Part shown: piece by piece, positions 30,640-41,854 of the stretch
Numbering within the stretch: position 1 is the first letter of the stretch
Layout: each line of letters starts with the position of its first letter
From: Thauera sp. 2A1
Lineage (GTDB): Bacteria > Pseudomonadota > Gammaproteobacteria > Burkholderiales > Rhodocyclaceae
Assembly: GCF_009469595.2 (NCBI RefSeq)
Contig: NZ_SSXV01000003.1
Span: forward strand, 1-64,000
Reading direction: 5' to 3'
Length of the DNA stretch: 64,000 bases
Made by a program: the position numbers and the translations under genes
The notes under the pieces: model-generated
What the model was told of the DNA's origin: nothing
Databases searched by the model: none
What the model saw: only the letters and a program-made list of their open reading frames with translations

Positions 30640-33021
30640 TCAGCGCCTTGTGCGCGGATCGGCGAACGGCAGGTCCGCGCTGACGAGGGACGAGCGCGGC
30701 TCGAAAGGCACCCGCAGCATCACGCCCGCATGGGCGTGATCGTAGCCCGGGGCCGATGACACCGCGGCGTAGGCGCCGACGATGAGGTGTGGCGCCAGCA
30801 GGCGCGCCCATTGCACCTCCAGGTTGGCGGCCAGCCCACGCGTCGTCGTCTCGGCGTATTGGGCGCCATCCGCTGCCTGTGCGGGGAAACGCGGCGCGGC
30901 CTCTTCGTCGGCACTTCCATGGAGGATGGTGCCCACTGCACGCCATTGCTGGCGCTGGTTTTCCGCGGTCAGCGCATCGACCAACAGGCCCCATTGCAGG
31001 TTGCGCTGCGGGCTGTAGTAGCCGCCATGGCCGTAGGTGAAATAGCGCAGGTTGCGCTGGTAGGCCGAATACTGCAGCAGCGGCCCGACGCGCAGGTAGT
31101 CGAAGCCTTCGGGCTTCAGGTCGTAGGCCAGGCTGCTGGAGAGCTGGTAGCGATGGTTGTCGGCGACATCGCGGCCGTCGAGCTCGGCCCATTCTGCCCC
31201 CAGCGCCGCGCTGATGCGCCCGCCCGGCGCCCACACGCCCAGCACCGATGCGCCACGCTCGAGCACGCCGCCCCAGCGCTGCCCCAGCACCGGGTCGCGA
31301 GTACCAGAGTATGCAAGCAGGCTGGGCCCGACGACGCGCTGAAAGACCTGTGCAGTGACGCTGTAGGGATCGCGATAGTAGGTCAGGCCGAAGTCGCCGG
31401 TGGCGCTCGACGACACTGCCCCGCCGGTGGGAGAGGAGCCGAGGCTGCCGAACAGGGTGAGATCCGGCAGCTCCCAGCGCGCCGCCACGCGGCCCTGCGC
31501 CGTCTTGTCCTCCTCGAGCGGCGGATAGGCATCCGGGGCAGTCTGGCGCCAGCCGAGATCGGCGTTGCCGCCGGGGCGGCCGGCCCGCAGCGACGCTCCT
31601 TGCGCTTCGACACGCAACCGCACTTCGCCCGCCATGCCCTCCACGCCGACGCGCTGCGTCCACATGGTGAGCCGGTCCAGGCCAGAATCGCCGCTGGTGC
31701 GCGACAGCTCGGCCGTGGCATCGACCGCCCAGCCGATGCGCCCCGGTGCGGTGGCGTGGTGCGGGTCGAGGCGTTCGGCGAGATCGAATTGCTTGCGTGC
31801 GAAGGCTCGATCTCGCTGCTCGGCGCCCAGGATGCGGGCCACCAGGGGGAGCCGTTCCGCAAGCGCGGCGAGACGCTCATGCTCGCCTGTGCTCCTGAGA
31901 CTCTCGATGAGGCCGTACGCCGGGCCGGGATCGTCCGACTGCGCCGCGAGCCGTTCGAATCGTCCGGCGGCCGCCCTGGCATCGCCGGTGCGCAAGGTCG
32001 ACCAGGCGACGAGCGGCTCCAGGTCGGGGCGGGCGATGCCGAGCGAGGACAAGGTCGCCGCGTGTTCGAGCACCTCGGCGTGGCGCCCGGATTCATAGGC
32101 GGCAACCATGGCCGCGGCCAGTGAATCCCCGCATGCCATCGCGATGCGTGCGGATTGGCGCGCGTTGTCGCAGGCAAGCCGCCTCGATTCATCCGCCGAA
32201 GCGCTTGCGCGCCATGCCAGGATCTGGCCGTAGAGCGCCGGCTCGGCGGCCGGCTCCGGCGCCGATGCCGAGGCGGCCGCGGAGAAGAAAGTGGCGGCCT
32301 GCGCCGGCCGCCCGGCATCGAGCAGCATCCAGCCCAGGGTCGTCATGGCCTCTGCGCGCCGCGGCTCGGCAATCTCCCGCGCCAACTGCAATGCAGACCC
32401 CTGCTCGCCGTCGAGCGCGGCCTGGCGTGCCAGTGCAAGCAGGGCCTGGTCCTTGCCTTCCTGCGCCTCGCCTGCCCGCCCCCATTGCGCCGCGCGATCG
32501 AACCAGCTTAGAGCCGCGTCGGCTGCCTGCCGCTGAAGCGCGAGCCACCCCAGCAGCAGCGCGCCGCCGCCATCGCGGCGGGCCTGCACCTCGCGCCCCA
32601 CCGCGGACAGGCGCTCGGCGGACAGTGCGCGCACGCCCTCGGCGTCCAGCCGTCCGAGGTTGGCGAGGGTTGTGCCGTAGCGATCGTCGCGCCGGCTGGC
32701 CGAGCCGGGCTGCGCGAGCGCCTGCCTGGCAACGCTCCGACGATCGACGGCCGTGTGGGCCGCAGCCGGCGAAGGCTCGAGCACGGGCCGACGACCGGTG
32801 CCCTGGTCGAAATCGGTCGCGTGGCCGGCAAGCGCGTCGCGCGCGGCGCGCTGCGTCGGTGCGGCTTGCTGACGCTCGATCTCGACTGCGTTCGTGCGGC
32901 GCTCGACGGCAAGCCCCTGCTCGGCCGCGACAAGCGCCGGCGATGCTGCGAAGGCGCCGATCAGCAGCGATGCGAGGGCCAGCGGCGAAGGCTCGCGGAC
33001 GGGGCAATGTGATGGCTTCAC
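30640..33021 (-). CDS. bcsC: Cellulose synthase outer-membrane/TPR protein BcsC-like
   Basis: A 793-aa exported protein with a signal peptide (hydrophobic LALASLLIGAFAASPALVAA near residue 15), a helical TPR-like middle (about 110-400) and the C-terminal BCSC_C outer-membrane porin domain (QRNLRYFTYGHGGYYSPQRN near residue 670). It exports the nascent glucan through the periplasm and outer membrane. It is shorter than the roughly 1150-aa E. coli BcsC, so it has fewer TPRs. The start is GTG at 33021, overlapping the bcsZ stop, so translation is coupled. Last gene of the operon. Confidence 0.9.
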   Translation of the reverse strand: MKPSHCPVREPSPLALASLLIGAFAASPALVAAEQGLAVERRTNAVEIERQQAAPTQRAARDALAGHATDFDQGTGRRPVLEPSPAAAHTAVDRRSVARQALAQPGSASRRDDRYGTTLANLGRLDAEGVRALSAERLSAVGREVQARRDGGGALLLGWLALQRQAADAALSWFDRAAQWGRAGEAQEGKDQALLALARQAALDGEQGSALQLAREIAEPRRAEAMTTLGWMLLDAGRPAQAATFFSAAASASAPEPAAEPALYGQILAWRASASADESRRLACDNARQSARIAMACGDSLAAAMVAAYESGRHAEVLEHAATLSSLGIARPDLEPLVAWSTLRTGDARAAAGRFERLAAQSDDPGPAYGLIESLRSTGEHERLAALAERLPLVARILGAEQRDRAFARKQFDLAERLDPHHATAPGRIGWAVDATAELSRTSGDSGLDRLTMWTQRVGVEGMAGEVRLRVEAQGASLRAGRPGGNADLGWRQTAPDAYPPLEEDKTAQGRVAARWELPDLTLFGSLGSSPTGGAVSSSATGDFGLTYYRDPYSVTAQVFQRVVGPSLLAYSGTRDPVLGQRWGGVLERGASVLGVWAPGGRISAALGAEWAELDGRDVADNHRYQLSSSLAYDLKPEGFDYLRVGPLLQYSAYQRNLRYFTYGHGGYYSPQRNLQWGLLVDALTAENQRQQWRAVGTILHGSADEEAAPRFPAQAADGAQYAETTTRGLAANLEVQWARLLAPHLIVGAYAAVSSAPGYDHAHAGVMLRVPFEPRSSLVSADLPFADPRTRR

Positions 33022-34088
33022 TGACGCATCTCCGCAAGCGCAAGATGGGAAAGCAGGAGCAGACTCCAGGCGTAGTAGCCGTCATCGGCCGCTGGCACCG
33101 GCAGCGTCGCCGCCGGCGGGACGTTGTGGGTGACGCGGGCACGCGCCACCTGAGAAACCGCGGCCATGCCGGTCGACCAGGCATATTCGGCAACACGGCC
33201 ATCCACCAGATCCACCCAGGCCGGTGGCGGGCGCTCGCCGAACTCCGCCCACCAACGCAGATAGGGCGCCAGCAGGGAAGGATCGGAATGCACGCTCCAT
33301 GCCAGATGCAAGGGCACGCGGACCGCATTGTAGCCATACCGCGGCTCGAAGCGGGCCGATGGCGCCAGGCCTCCGGCCGAGATGTCGAGCCAGTCGGGTG
33401 CGAGCTTTGCCGCACCGAAACGCGCCTCGCCGAGGAGATTTCGGCCCGACTCCGCCAATTGCCGCCAGGGCCCTTCGGCGAAGGCCACCGCAAGCTGTTC
33501 AAGCGCGGGGAACACCCAATAGGACGGATTGACGGTGACCACGCCGCCCGGCTCGGTCGCATCGAAACCGTGCACGCCCGGCAGCAGCACGAGCCGGCCG
33601 TGACGACGCACCACCTGATGGGCCGCCAGCGCCTGCGCGATGCCGGCAGCCTCCTGGCGGTAGGGCTCGGCGCCCCAGCGATCGGCAGCACGCAGCAGCG
33701 CCCAGGCGATCAGCAGATCGCCGTCGCTCGCGTTGTTGGAATCGGTGACGCAGTCACCGGCACCTTGCTGGCACGGACCGAACCGCCACGCGAAAAGCCC
33801 GTCCGGCCGCGCGAGCGTCCGCTTCGTCCATGCGAAGAGCCCATCGAAGGTGTGCCTGTCGTCAGCGGCGACCGCCAGGAGCATGCCGTAGCCCTGCCCT
33901 TCGCTGTGGGTGATGCCGCCGTTATCGACGTCGATCACCCGGCCGTCGCTGATGAAGCGCGTGCGGAAGCCCTCCCACAGCGCAGGATCCAGGTGTCCCG
34001 CGCGCGGAAGCTGGAGCTCCGGCGCGGGTCGCATGCAGGACAGGGTGCACAGCGCCAGGAGCACCATGACGGCGCGCCGCCAGATCAT
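33018..34088 (-). CDS. bcsZ: Cellulase BcsZ (glycosyl hydrolase family 8)
   Basis: A 356-aa periplasmic endo-1,4-beta-glucanase. An N-terminal hydrophobic leader with a cysteine (MVLLALCTLSC) suggests a signal peptide or weak lipobox. The GH8 catalytic acid is the Glu in THSEGQGYGMLLA; the substrate-binding core is NNASDGDLLIAWALL, and YGYNAVRVPLHLAW follows. BcsZ trims stray glucan during cellulose export. ATG 34088 lies 7 nt after the bcsB stop. Confidence 0.94.
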   Translation of the reverse strand: MIWRRAVMVLLALCTLSCMRPAPELQLPRAGHLDPALWEGFRTRFISDGRVIDVDNGGITHSEGQGYGMLLAVAADDRHTFDGLFAWTKRTLARPDGLFAWRFGPCQQGAGDCVTDSNNASDGDLLIAWALLRAADRWGAEPYRQEAAGIAQALAAHQVVRRHGRLVLLPGVHGFDATEPGGVVTVNPSYWVFPALEQLAVAFAEGPWRQLAESGRNLLGEARFGAAKLAPDWLDISAGGLAPSARFEPRYGYNAVRVPLHLAWSVHSDPSLLAPYLRWWAEFGERPPPAWVDLVDGRVAEYAWSTGMAAVSQVARARVTHNVPPAATLPVPAADDGYYAWSLLLLSHLALAEMRQ

Positions 34089-34095
34089 CCGCGTC

Positions 34096-36393
34096 TCACT
34101 CACCGCGTTCGATGCGTCCGCGACGGCCGCGCAGCAGCACACGGGCGCTGACGACGACGAGCACAACCCCTGCCAGCAGCGCAAGCAGCACATACCAGGG
34201 GTTGGCCGTCAGGTAGAGCCGCAACTGCGTCCATCGCCCCTGTTCGCCGGCCGTAAAGGGTTCGGCAACCCTGAGCGTGGTGACCGCATCGTCCGCTCCA
34301 CCCCACACTGCCAGATCGCCGCCAAGGCGTGACCAAACCTCGGGGCGCACGAGGTCCTGGACGCGAGCGGCGAGCCGCTCCGCGTCAGCCGCAGCGATCA
34401 CCGTGAGCGTCGCGGCGTCGGCGCTACGCGGGTTGCGCAGGGCCGCAATGCCGCCGAGATCGCCCAGGCCACCGTCCTGCTGCACCCGCCCGCGCATGGC
34501 AGGCGCCTGGCCGCTGGCTTTGCCTTGCAGCAGCGCGTCCATGAGCACGGAGAAGAAGCCGTGCGTGGCCGCACGCCCCTCGTCGCGCATGTCGTTGAGC
34601 GCCTGGTAGGGCCAGCTCACCGAGCGGCCGAGCGCCGCCGACCAGGATGCAAAAAGATCGTCCGGCAACTGCGCAGCCGGTGCCAGCAGCAGCGCGCGTC
34701 CGGCGAGCTTGTCGCCATCCATCCCGACCTGCAGCATCCAGCCCTCCTGCGGCGCACCTGCCACCTGCGCGAGCTTGCCGAGCAGGGTCAATGCGCTGCC
34801 GACCTCGGCCGCGGAGCTCACCACCAGGCGCGGCTCGAGCTTGCCATCGGTGGAGAAATACGGATAACCGGTGGTGCGCAGCAGACCCAGATCCGGTTGC
34901 AGCGCGGCGGAGGCGAAAGGCGGCATGACGATGCGCGAGCTGCCGCCTATCTGGGCCACCAGGTGATCGCCGTCGACGCTGACGCATTCTCCGCTCGCCA
35001 CCTCGGGCCTGAGGCTGAAATCGAAGCGGACCGTATTGACGCCCGGCACCAGCGCGCGGGCCGGCAGCACGATGCGGTAATCGCGATAGGCGACGCCGTT
35101 CTTGTCCTCCAGCGGCCTGCCGTGGACGAAGCGGTCGTTCACCGTGACGTTCATCACCGAGCCAGGACCCATGCCCGCCCCGTAGGCCAGGTCGACCAGC
35201 AGTTCGACTTCGGCGGACTCCTCGGGGTAATAGTCGGCGGGCACCTGCAGGTTCAGCCTGGCCGTGTGGGCGCCAGCGCCGCGAAAAGCGGCGTCGGCGA
35301 AACCCAGCGTGGCGAAGGTGTAGCGGCGGTCGGCGCCGAGCACGCGGCCGGAAAGCTGCGCGAGACCGGGAGTCCGGCGCTCGCCGCCAAGTTGCGTCAC
35401 GCGCGGAACCGGGTTGAGCGCGTCGTCCATCACGGCGAGCAGGCTGGCTGCGCTCGCCACCTCGTCGGCGCTGTTACCGGTCACCACCAGCAGGCTGGCC
35501 GATGCAGCCGCGGCGCGCGCCTGGCGCTCGATGGCCAGATGCGGTCCATTGATGTCGGACAGCATCGCGGCGGGCAGCAAGGGCCTCAGCTCGTCGACCG
35601 TACCCACGAGCACCTGCGCGCCCTGAGCAGGGGATTCCGGCAGTTGCGCCGCGCCCGCAGGCACGCTGGCATGCTCGATGGCGAGTGGTGCGAACTGCCT
35701 ACGCAGCGCCAGCGCCTGGGCGACACGCGGCAACGCCCGCGAAACGACAGGCGCCGCAGAGCCCTCCACCGTCAGCAGGCGCACCTGCGCCAGGCCGCCG
35801 ATGCCGGGCGAGAACAGCGCGCCGACATCCTTCAGCAGCAGCGCCCGGTCGCGGTCCTCGACGCGGTAGTGCAGTTGGGAGCCATGCAGGTCGAGCTCGG
35901 TCCACAACTCGGCAAGCCCCGGGAATTCGCAGCGGTCGAGCACATGCTGCACGACTGCGAAGCTGAGCTTGTTGTAGCCCGGCTTCCAGCGCTCCGCCGG
36001 CAGCCGGACGCGTGCCGTGCCCACCGGCTGCTTGGGATCGAGGGGGATCTGCGCCAGGGTGAGATCATTCAGGCGCACGGCGAGCGTCGAGCGGCCCGAC
36101 ACCAGCGCGATCGAGTTGGAGAACTTGAGCTCCACGGTCGCTTCGCGCATGTCGACCGCAGGCGACAGCGGAATGTAGAGATCGCGCGCCGCCGCCGCAC
36201 CTTGCAACATCAGGGGCCCCGGCTTCGAAGCGAACTGCGACAAGCGCACGCTCGCTTCATCAACCGCGGCGACGCTCGTGCCCGCTGCGAGGGCAGCAAA
36301 CAGGAGAATGAGGCCCCCGATCGCCCGCGACACGCGGCCGCGCAGCCGAGCCAAAAGCACATCAGCCAGAATCTTGTTGTTATTCATCGTCAT
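34096..36393 (-). CDS. bcsB: Cellulose synthase periplasmic subunit BcsB
   Basis: A 765-aa protein with an N-terminal export signal and a C-terminal transmembrane anchor (WYVLLALLAGVVLVVVSARV) before a basic tail. Between them lie the two carbohydrate-binding/flavodoxin-like repeats typical of BcsB, for example DLYIPLSPAVDMREATVELK and VLDRCEFPGLAELWTELDLH. BcsB guides the glucan from BcsA through the periplasm and is needed for catalysis. The start lies 9 bp after the bcsA stop. ATG 36393 and an ATG two codons later are both possible. Confidence 0.95.
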   Translation of the reverse strand: MTMNNNKILADVLLARLRGRVSRAIGGLILLFAALAAGTSVAAVDEASVRLSQFASKPGPLMLQGAAAARDLYIPLSPAVDMREATVELKFSNSIALVSGRSTLAVRLNDLTLAQIPLDPKQPVGTARVRLPAERWKPGYNKLSFAVVQHVLDRCEFPGLAELWTELDLHGSQLHYRVEDRDRALLLKDVGALFSPGIGGLAQVRLLTVEGSAAPVVSRALPRVAQALALRRQFAPLAIEHASVPAGAAQLPESPAQGAQVLVGTVDELRPLLPAAMLSDINGPHLAIERQARAAAASASLLVVTGNSADEVASAASLLAVMDDALNPVPRVTQLGGERRTPGLAQLSGRVLGADRRYTFATLGFADAAFRGAGAHTARLNLQVPADYYPEESAEVELLVDLAYGAGMGPGSVMNVTVNDRFVHGRPLEDKNGVAYRDYRIVLPARALVPGVNTVRFDFSLRPEVASGECVSVDGDHLVAQIGGSSRIVMPPFASAALQPDLGLLRTTGYPYFSTDGKLEPRLVVSSAAEVGSALTLLGKLAQVAGAPQEGWMLQVGMDGDKLAGRALLLAPAAQLPDDLFASWSAALGRSVSWPYQALNDMRDEGRAATHGFFSVLMDALLQGKASGQAPAMRGRVQQDGGLGDLGGIAALRNPRSADAATLTVIAAADAERLAARVQDLVRPEVWSRLGGDLAVWGGADDAVTTLRVAEPFTAGEQGRWTQLRLYLTANPWYVLLALLAGVVLVVVSARVLLRGRRGRIERGE

Positions 36394-36402
36394 CGGTCCA
36401 CT

Positions 36403-38703
36403 TCAGGGTGCAGGATCCGCATGCGCGGGCTGCGGAACGATTTGCGGGGCAACAGGCTGCGCGACGCTGCGCGCGCGGCGGCGCCGACCGAACCATTCGA
36501 CATGCATTTTCACGGGTTTCACCATCAGGTTCAGCATCATTCGCAAGGCTGTGCCGAAGGATATCGGCCGCGAGCGCCGTTGCTGAAAGAAAAGCCAACG
36601 CGCGCTGTCGCCGTACGCCAGCGTCACTGCGTCGTCGGCGTGCCTGGGGTCGGAGAGGTCGAACTCCGCGCCGATGACGAGGCCGGCAGCCGTTGCCTCG
36701 AGCTTGCGCACGATGGCCGGCAGGCGCAACGTGCGCTCCGCCGCCTGCGAAAACGAAGCGAGCGAGAAGCGCAGCCCCACAGCCAGTCCGGACGCATCGA
36801 TGCCCTTGACCGTGATGCGGGCGCCGCGCGCCGACACATCGTCGATCGAACAGGCGAAGGTGCGCCCCTCACCCAGGCTTGCGCTGCCCTCCTCCAGCAC
36901 CGGCATGCGCGGCACGTTGCGGCGCTGACGCCGCTCGATCAGCACACCCAGCGCCGCCAGCACGGTAAGGAAGTTGAACAGATTCCACAAGATGACGACG
37001 GTGGTGATGCCGCGCACCAGAGGGTATTCCACCAGCCGATAGGCGCCCCCCAGAAAGGCGAGCCCGGTCAGGGCGAACAGGATGTAGAACGGCATCGCCA
37101 GCGGCGACAGGAAATCGTCTTCCATGGTCGCGCCCTTAGGCGTCACGAGGAAAGACGGTTTGCGCGGGTTGACCAGCACGCGGCAGACCGCGACGAAGGA
37201 AAACAGGCACTGGACGATCTCGTACAGTTCCGAGATCAGCGGCCACCGCGTGCGCCCGAAGAGCAGGTTGGAGACGATGTAGGTGGCCAGCACGTGCGGC
37301 AGCGCATACGCCAGGATCTGCGGCACCGAGGCGTTATAGACCTGAAGGCCGAAGATGAGGAAGGCCAGTGGCGCGGCGACGAAGATCAGGCGCGAAAACG
37401 GAAACAGCCAGAACAGGATCGAGCTCATGTAGCCGATGCGCTGGCCGAAGCTCAGCCCGCTGGCGAAGAAGGGCCGCTTGAGCAGCAGGATCTGCGTCAT
37501 GCCCTGCGCCCACCGCGTGCGCTGCGTGACGAAGCTGGTCAGGGTTTCGGGCGCCAGGCCCGCTACCAGCGGAAGGTCCACATAAACTGAGCGGTACCCG
37601 CGGCGATGCAGTTCGAACGCGGTCTCGGCGTCCTCGGTGATCGTGTCGCCGGCCAGCCCGCCCACCTCGTCGAGGTGGCGCCGCCGCAATATGGCCGCGG
37701 AGCCACAGAAGAACGACGCGCCCCAGAAATCCAGCCCGCGCTGGATGGTCCGGTAGAACATGTCGCTTTCGGACGGCATGCGGCGGAAGCCATCGAGGAG
37801 GTTGCGGTCGATCGGGTCGGGGTTGACCATGAAGTGCGGGGTCTGCACCAGGAACACGTCGTCACGGCGCAGCATCCACGGCACGGTGCGGTCCAGGAAG
37901 TCGACCGCGGGAACATGGTCGGCATCGAGCACGGCGACCAGATCCCCGTCGGTACGGCCCAGCGCGTGGTTGAGGTTGCCGGCCTTCGCCCGCTCGTTGC
38001 GCGGGCGCGTCATGTAGACCACGCCCAGGCGCGCGCACAAGGCCTTGAGCGCCTCCCGGCGAAGCCGCGCCGCCCGCGCAACGGTCGGATCAGCGTTGTT
38101 GAGCTTCTGCTCGGTGGCGCCATCGTCGAGCAGGTGGACGCGCAGCAGATGGCGCGGGTATCGCATCAGCAGCGCGGCTCGGAGGGTGACCTCGAGCAGG
38201 GCGGGGTCTTCGTTGTAGCTGGGCACCAGCACATCGACGCTGGGCAGCGTCGTGTCCTCGGGCAGGTCGCGCAGGCTCAGCAGCGGGCGGCGATAGGGGG
38301 CCACATTCACCACCATGCCGAGAAAGTGGACAGCGGCGGCATAGATCTCGGCCGCGAAGAGCAGCAGCACCGCGACCATCGACAGCCAATCGCTGGCGTG
38401 AAGCGTGGACGACGCGCGCCAGGCAAGATAGCGCAAGGTGATCGCGCCGCAGACGATGAGCACCACCAACCGAAAGACCTCGGCATGTCGGCCTTCGGCC
38501 GCCAGGCGCGCAAACCAGGCGATGCCGAGGAGCGCGATCGCGACCGGCAACTGGGCGACGAAGTCCAGCGGCACGAACGAGATCGCGACGACGAAAAGCA
38601 GCCCGCAGGCCATGAAGTAGCTGCAGAGCTGCTCGTTCATTCCCGCCACGCGGGTCGACCCTGTAGAGGTGCTCGGCACCGGCTTGCCCGGCTCGCCGCT
38701 CAT
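36403..38703 (-). CDS. bcsA: Cellulose synthase catalytic subunit BcsA
   Basis: A 766-aa family 2 glycosyltransferase in the inner membrane that polymerises UDP-glucose to beta-1,4-glucan. The catalytic motifs are LLDDG, LDADHVP, TED and QRTRWAQG, flanked by about eight helices. The C-terminal PilZ domain has RRQRRNVPR (RxxxR) and DVSARGARI (DxSxxG), the c-di-GMP switch, so activity should need c-di-GMP. ATG 38703 overlaps the stop of the upstream small gene (ATGA). A later start at MNEQLCS (38640) is possible. Confidence 0.95.
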   Translation of the reverse strand: MSGEPGKPVPSTSTGSTRVAGMNEQLCSYFMACGLLFVVAISFVPLDFVAQLPVAIALLGIAWFARLAAEGRHAEVFRLVVLIVCGAITLRYLAWRASSTLHASDWLSMVAVLLLFAAEIYAAAVHFLGMVVNVAPYRRPLLSLRDLPEDTTLPSVDVLVPSYNEDPALLEVTLRAALLMRYPRHLLRVHLLDDGATEQKLNNADPTVARAARLRREALKALCARLGVVYMTRPRNERAKAGNLNHALGRTDGDLVAVLDADHVPAVDFLDRTVPWMLRRDDVFLVQTPHFMVNPDPIDRNLLDGFRRMPSESDMFYRTIQRGLDFWGASFFCGSAAILRRRHLDEVGGLAGDTITEDAETAFELHRRGYRSVYVDLPLVAGLAPETLTSFVTQRTRWAQGMTQILLLKRPFFASGLSFGQRIGYMSSILFWLFPFSRLIFVAAPLAFLIFGLQVYNASVPQILAYALPHVLATYIVSNLLFGRTRWPLISELYEIVQCLFSFVAVCRVLVNPRKPSFLVTPKGATMEDDFLSPLAMPFYILFALTGLAFLGGAYRLVEYPLVRGITTVVILWNLFNFLTVLAALGVLIERRQRRNVPRMPVLEEGSASLGEGRTFACSIDDVSARGARITVKGIDASGLAVGLRFSLASFSQAAERTLRLPAIVRKLEATAAGLVIGAEFDLSDPRHADDAVTLAYGDSARWLFFQQRRSRPISFGTALRMMLNLMVKPVKMHVEWFGRRRRARSVAQPVAPQIVPQPAHADPAP

Positions 38704-39167
38704 GCCGGAAGGATGACGCTGGGATGGGCAGCGTTGGTCACCAACCTGCCCCGACCATCGATGCGGAGGCCGAGCTTGTAAAGATCGCGAGCGATGATGT
38801 TGCGCGCTGACGCCGTCCTTTTCTTCGCCCACAGCGACACCAGCGAGACGATCGTCAGCGCGGGAAACGCGACCAAACCCGCCGCAAGCAGGGCTGCGGC
38901 ATGCACAGCGGGCGTTCTGAGCACGAAGGCGATGACCGCAAATGCGAAGACGCCGAGTCCCGTTGCACCCGCGTGCAGCAGCCGCAACCCGAGCAGAAGG
39001 CGCTCGCTCCGCAGCAAGCCATCCCGCATCCGGCGCAGTCCGTCGAGCGCGGCTTCATCCGTGGGGTGAAGTTCTTCAAGCGCTTCGACATACGCGAGCG
39101 CGGTATCACCGCCGAGAAGACTGGCACGATGAAGGCGCAGAACATTCGGCAAGGAGTGAAAGGACAT
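38700..39167 (-). CDS. Small two-helix membrane protein heading the cellulose operon
   Basis: A 155-aa protein of unknown family. Residues 1-65 are soluble and helical (MSFHSLPNVLRLHRASLLGG then EALEELHPTDEAALDGLRRM). Two transmembrane segments follow (GATGLGVFAFAVIAFVLRT and VHAAALLAAGLVAFPALTIV), then a basic C-terminus. Its stop overlaps the bcsA start (ATGA), so it is made with BcsA. It is not BcsQ, BcsR, BcsE or BcsF by size or motif. An accessory role in the synthase complex is inferred only from coupling. ATG 39167 was chosen because the upstream frame is not protein-like. Confidence 0.7.
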   Translation of the reverse strand: MSFHSLPNVLRLHRASLLGGDTALAYVEALEELHPTDEAALDGLRRMRDGLLRSERLLLGLRLLHAGATGLGVFAFAVIAFVLRTPAVHAAALLAAGLVAFPALTIVSLVSLWAKKRTASARNIIARDLYKLGLRIDGRGRLVTNAAHPSVILPA

Positions 39168-39555
39168 GGTGGAATCCGGCGGACAGCGGGTGTGAGCCTT
39201 GCGACGGGCAACCCGGGCGAGCTCGCCCAGGCGTGATCCCGCGCGTTCTTGTTCGGGTGCCTCGAAGGCTAGGCGGAGTGCGCCGAACACACCATGCACT
39301 GCATCACGCAGACAGGAGTCGGCAGGCCGCTTCCGTCATGCAGCGTGATTTGGCTCACGTCGGCAAGTTGCTGCCGGTCGTTCCGGGCGCGCGATTGTAA
39401 CAGAAGCGCCTCGCACGGATGCCGCCTCGCGTGAGCACGCGCGCTCGGTGCGGCAAAGTTCGCTGCTGCGGTAAACTGCTGGCCTCGCAAACTGCCGGCA
39501 GCCCCTCGGTCGCTTGTGCTGCTGTCGCCCTGACCCACTCCCTCCGCAGGAAACC
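39168..39555. other. 388-bp gap between cellulose operon and ettA
   Basis: Divergent region that should carry the promoters of the cellulose operon (minus) and ettA (plus). I see no gene, RNA gene or clear promoter consensus. Open frames here lack protein-like composition and ribosome binding sites. Confidence 0.5.
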
Positions 39556-41220
<1,665 letters not shown>

Positions 41221-41250
41221 CGGGCGTAGAGGACGCAGCCCCGGAAGCGA

Positions 41251-41282
41251 CACAGCCCCCGGAAGGGGGCTGTGTGCTTTTC
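41251..41282 (+). terminator. Terminator of ettA
   Basis: CACAGCCCCC and GGGGGCTGTG form a 10-bp perfect stem on a GGAA tetraloop, followed by TGCTTTTC, 30 nt past the ettA stop. Confidence 0.85.
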
Positions 41283-41327
41283 AACATGGCACGGCCGGCA
41301 TTGCTGCCTGCCGCCGCAGGCCGTCGG

Positions 41328-41672
41328 TCAGCGGCCGCCGGAGCAGCCGCAGCCGCCGCCACCGCCGCCGCAGGAGCCGCCCTGCGCGCCATAGCTCGGC
41401 GCCGCTTCATCCTGCGCATGGAGTTGGATCTTGAAATCGATCACGATGTTGCCGGGCTCGCGCGCCACGTACTGGATGCCCACCTGGCTGCCATAGCGCT
41501 GCTGGATCTGGTTGAGCAGCGGCAGCGGGTCGTGGTCGTTCACAAAGCGCATCGTCTCGCCGTCGTCCAGCGATTCGAGCGCGCCGAAGATCGCCGCATG
41601 GCGAAAACGCTTGGCGACGCCGCGCGCGTCGAAACCAAACACCGCATTATCGATAACAGGCAGTTCGCTCAT
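41328..41672 (-). CDS. DUF2249 domain protein with Gly/Cys-rich tail
   Basis: A 114-aa protein. Residues about 10-80 fit DUF2249 (RHAAIFGALESLDDGETMRF then VNDHDPLPLLNQI), a small fold found with hemerythrin and nitrogen-oxide-related proteins. The unusual C-terminus is SYGAQGGSCGGGGGGCGCSGG, nearly all Gly with three Cys; it could bind metal or an Fe-S cluster, which is inference. ATG 41672 is the family-like start; the upstream open frame is not protein-like. It is divergent from the small gene at 41855. Confidence 0.8.
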   Translation of the reverse strand: MSELPVIDNAVFGFDARGVAKRFRHAAIFGALESLDDGETMRFVNDHDPLPLLNQIQQRYGSQVGIQYVAREPGNIVIDFKIQLHAQDEAAPSYGAQGGSCGGGGGGCGCSGGR

Positions 41673-41854
41673 CGAATTTCGTCCTCTGGTTGGTCGGCGC
41701 CACAGCGCGCCGCAGGCTTCGCATCGTGCCGGCGCGGCGCGGCGAAAGCCTTGAGCCAGAACAAGAATTCGCCCCCCGATCACGACGACCTGCCGCCACG
41801 CTACGATGGCAGACCAGCCACCGCGTGGTTGCAACGTCCGTCAGGAGAACCCCG

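Noticed and set aside
34525..37590. 1021-codon open frame opposite bcsA and bcsB
   Set aside because: Antisense shadow with low-complexity Arg/Gln/His composition and no recognisable domain.
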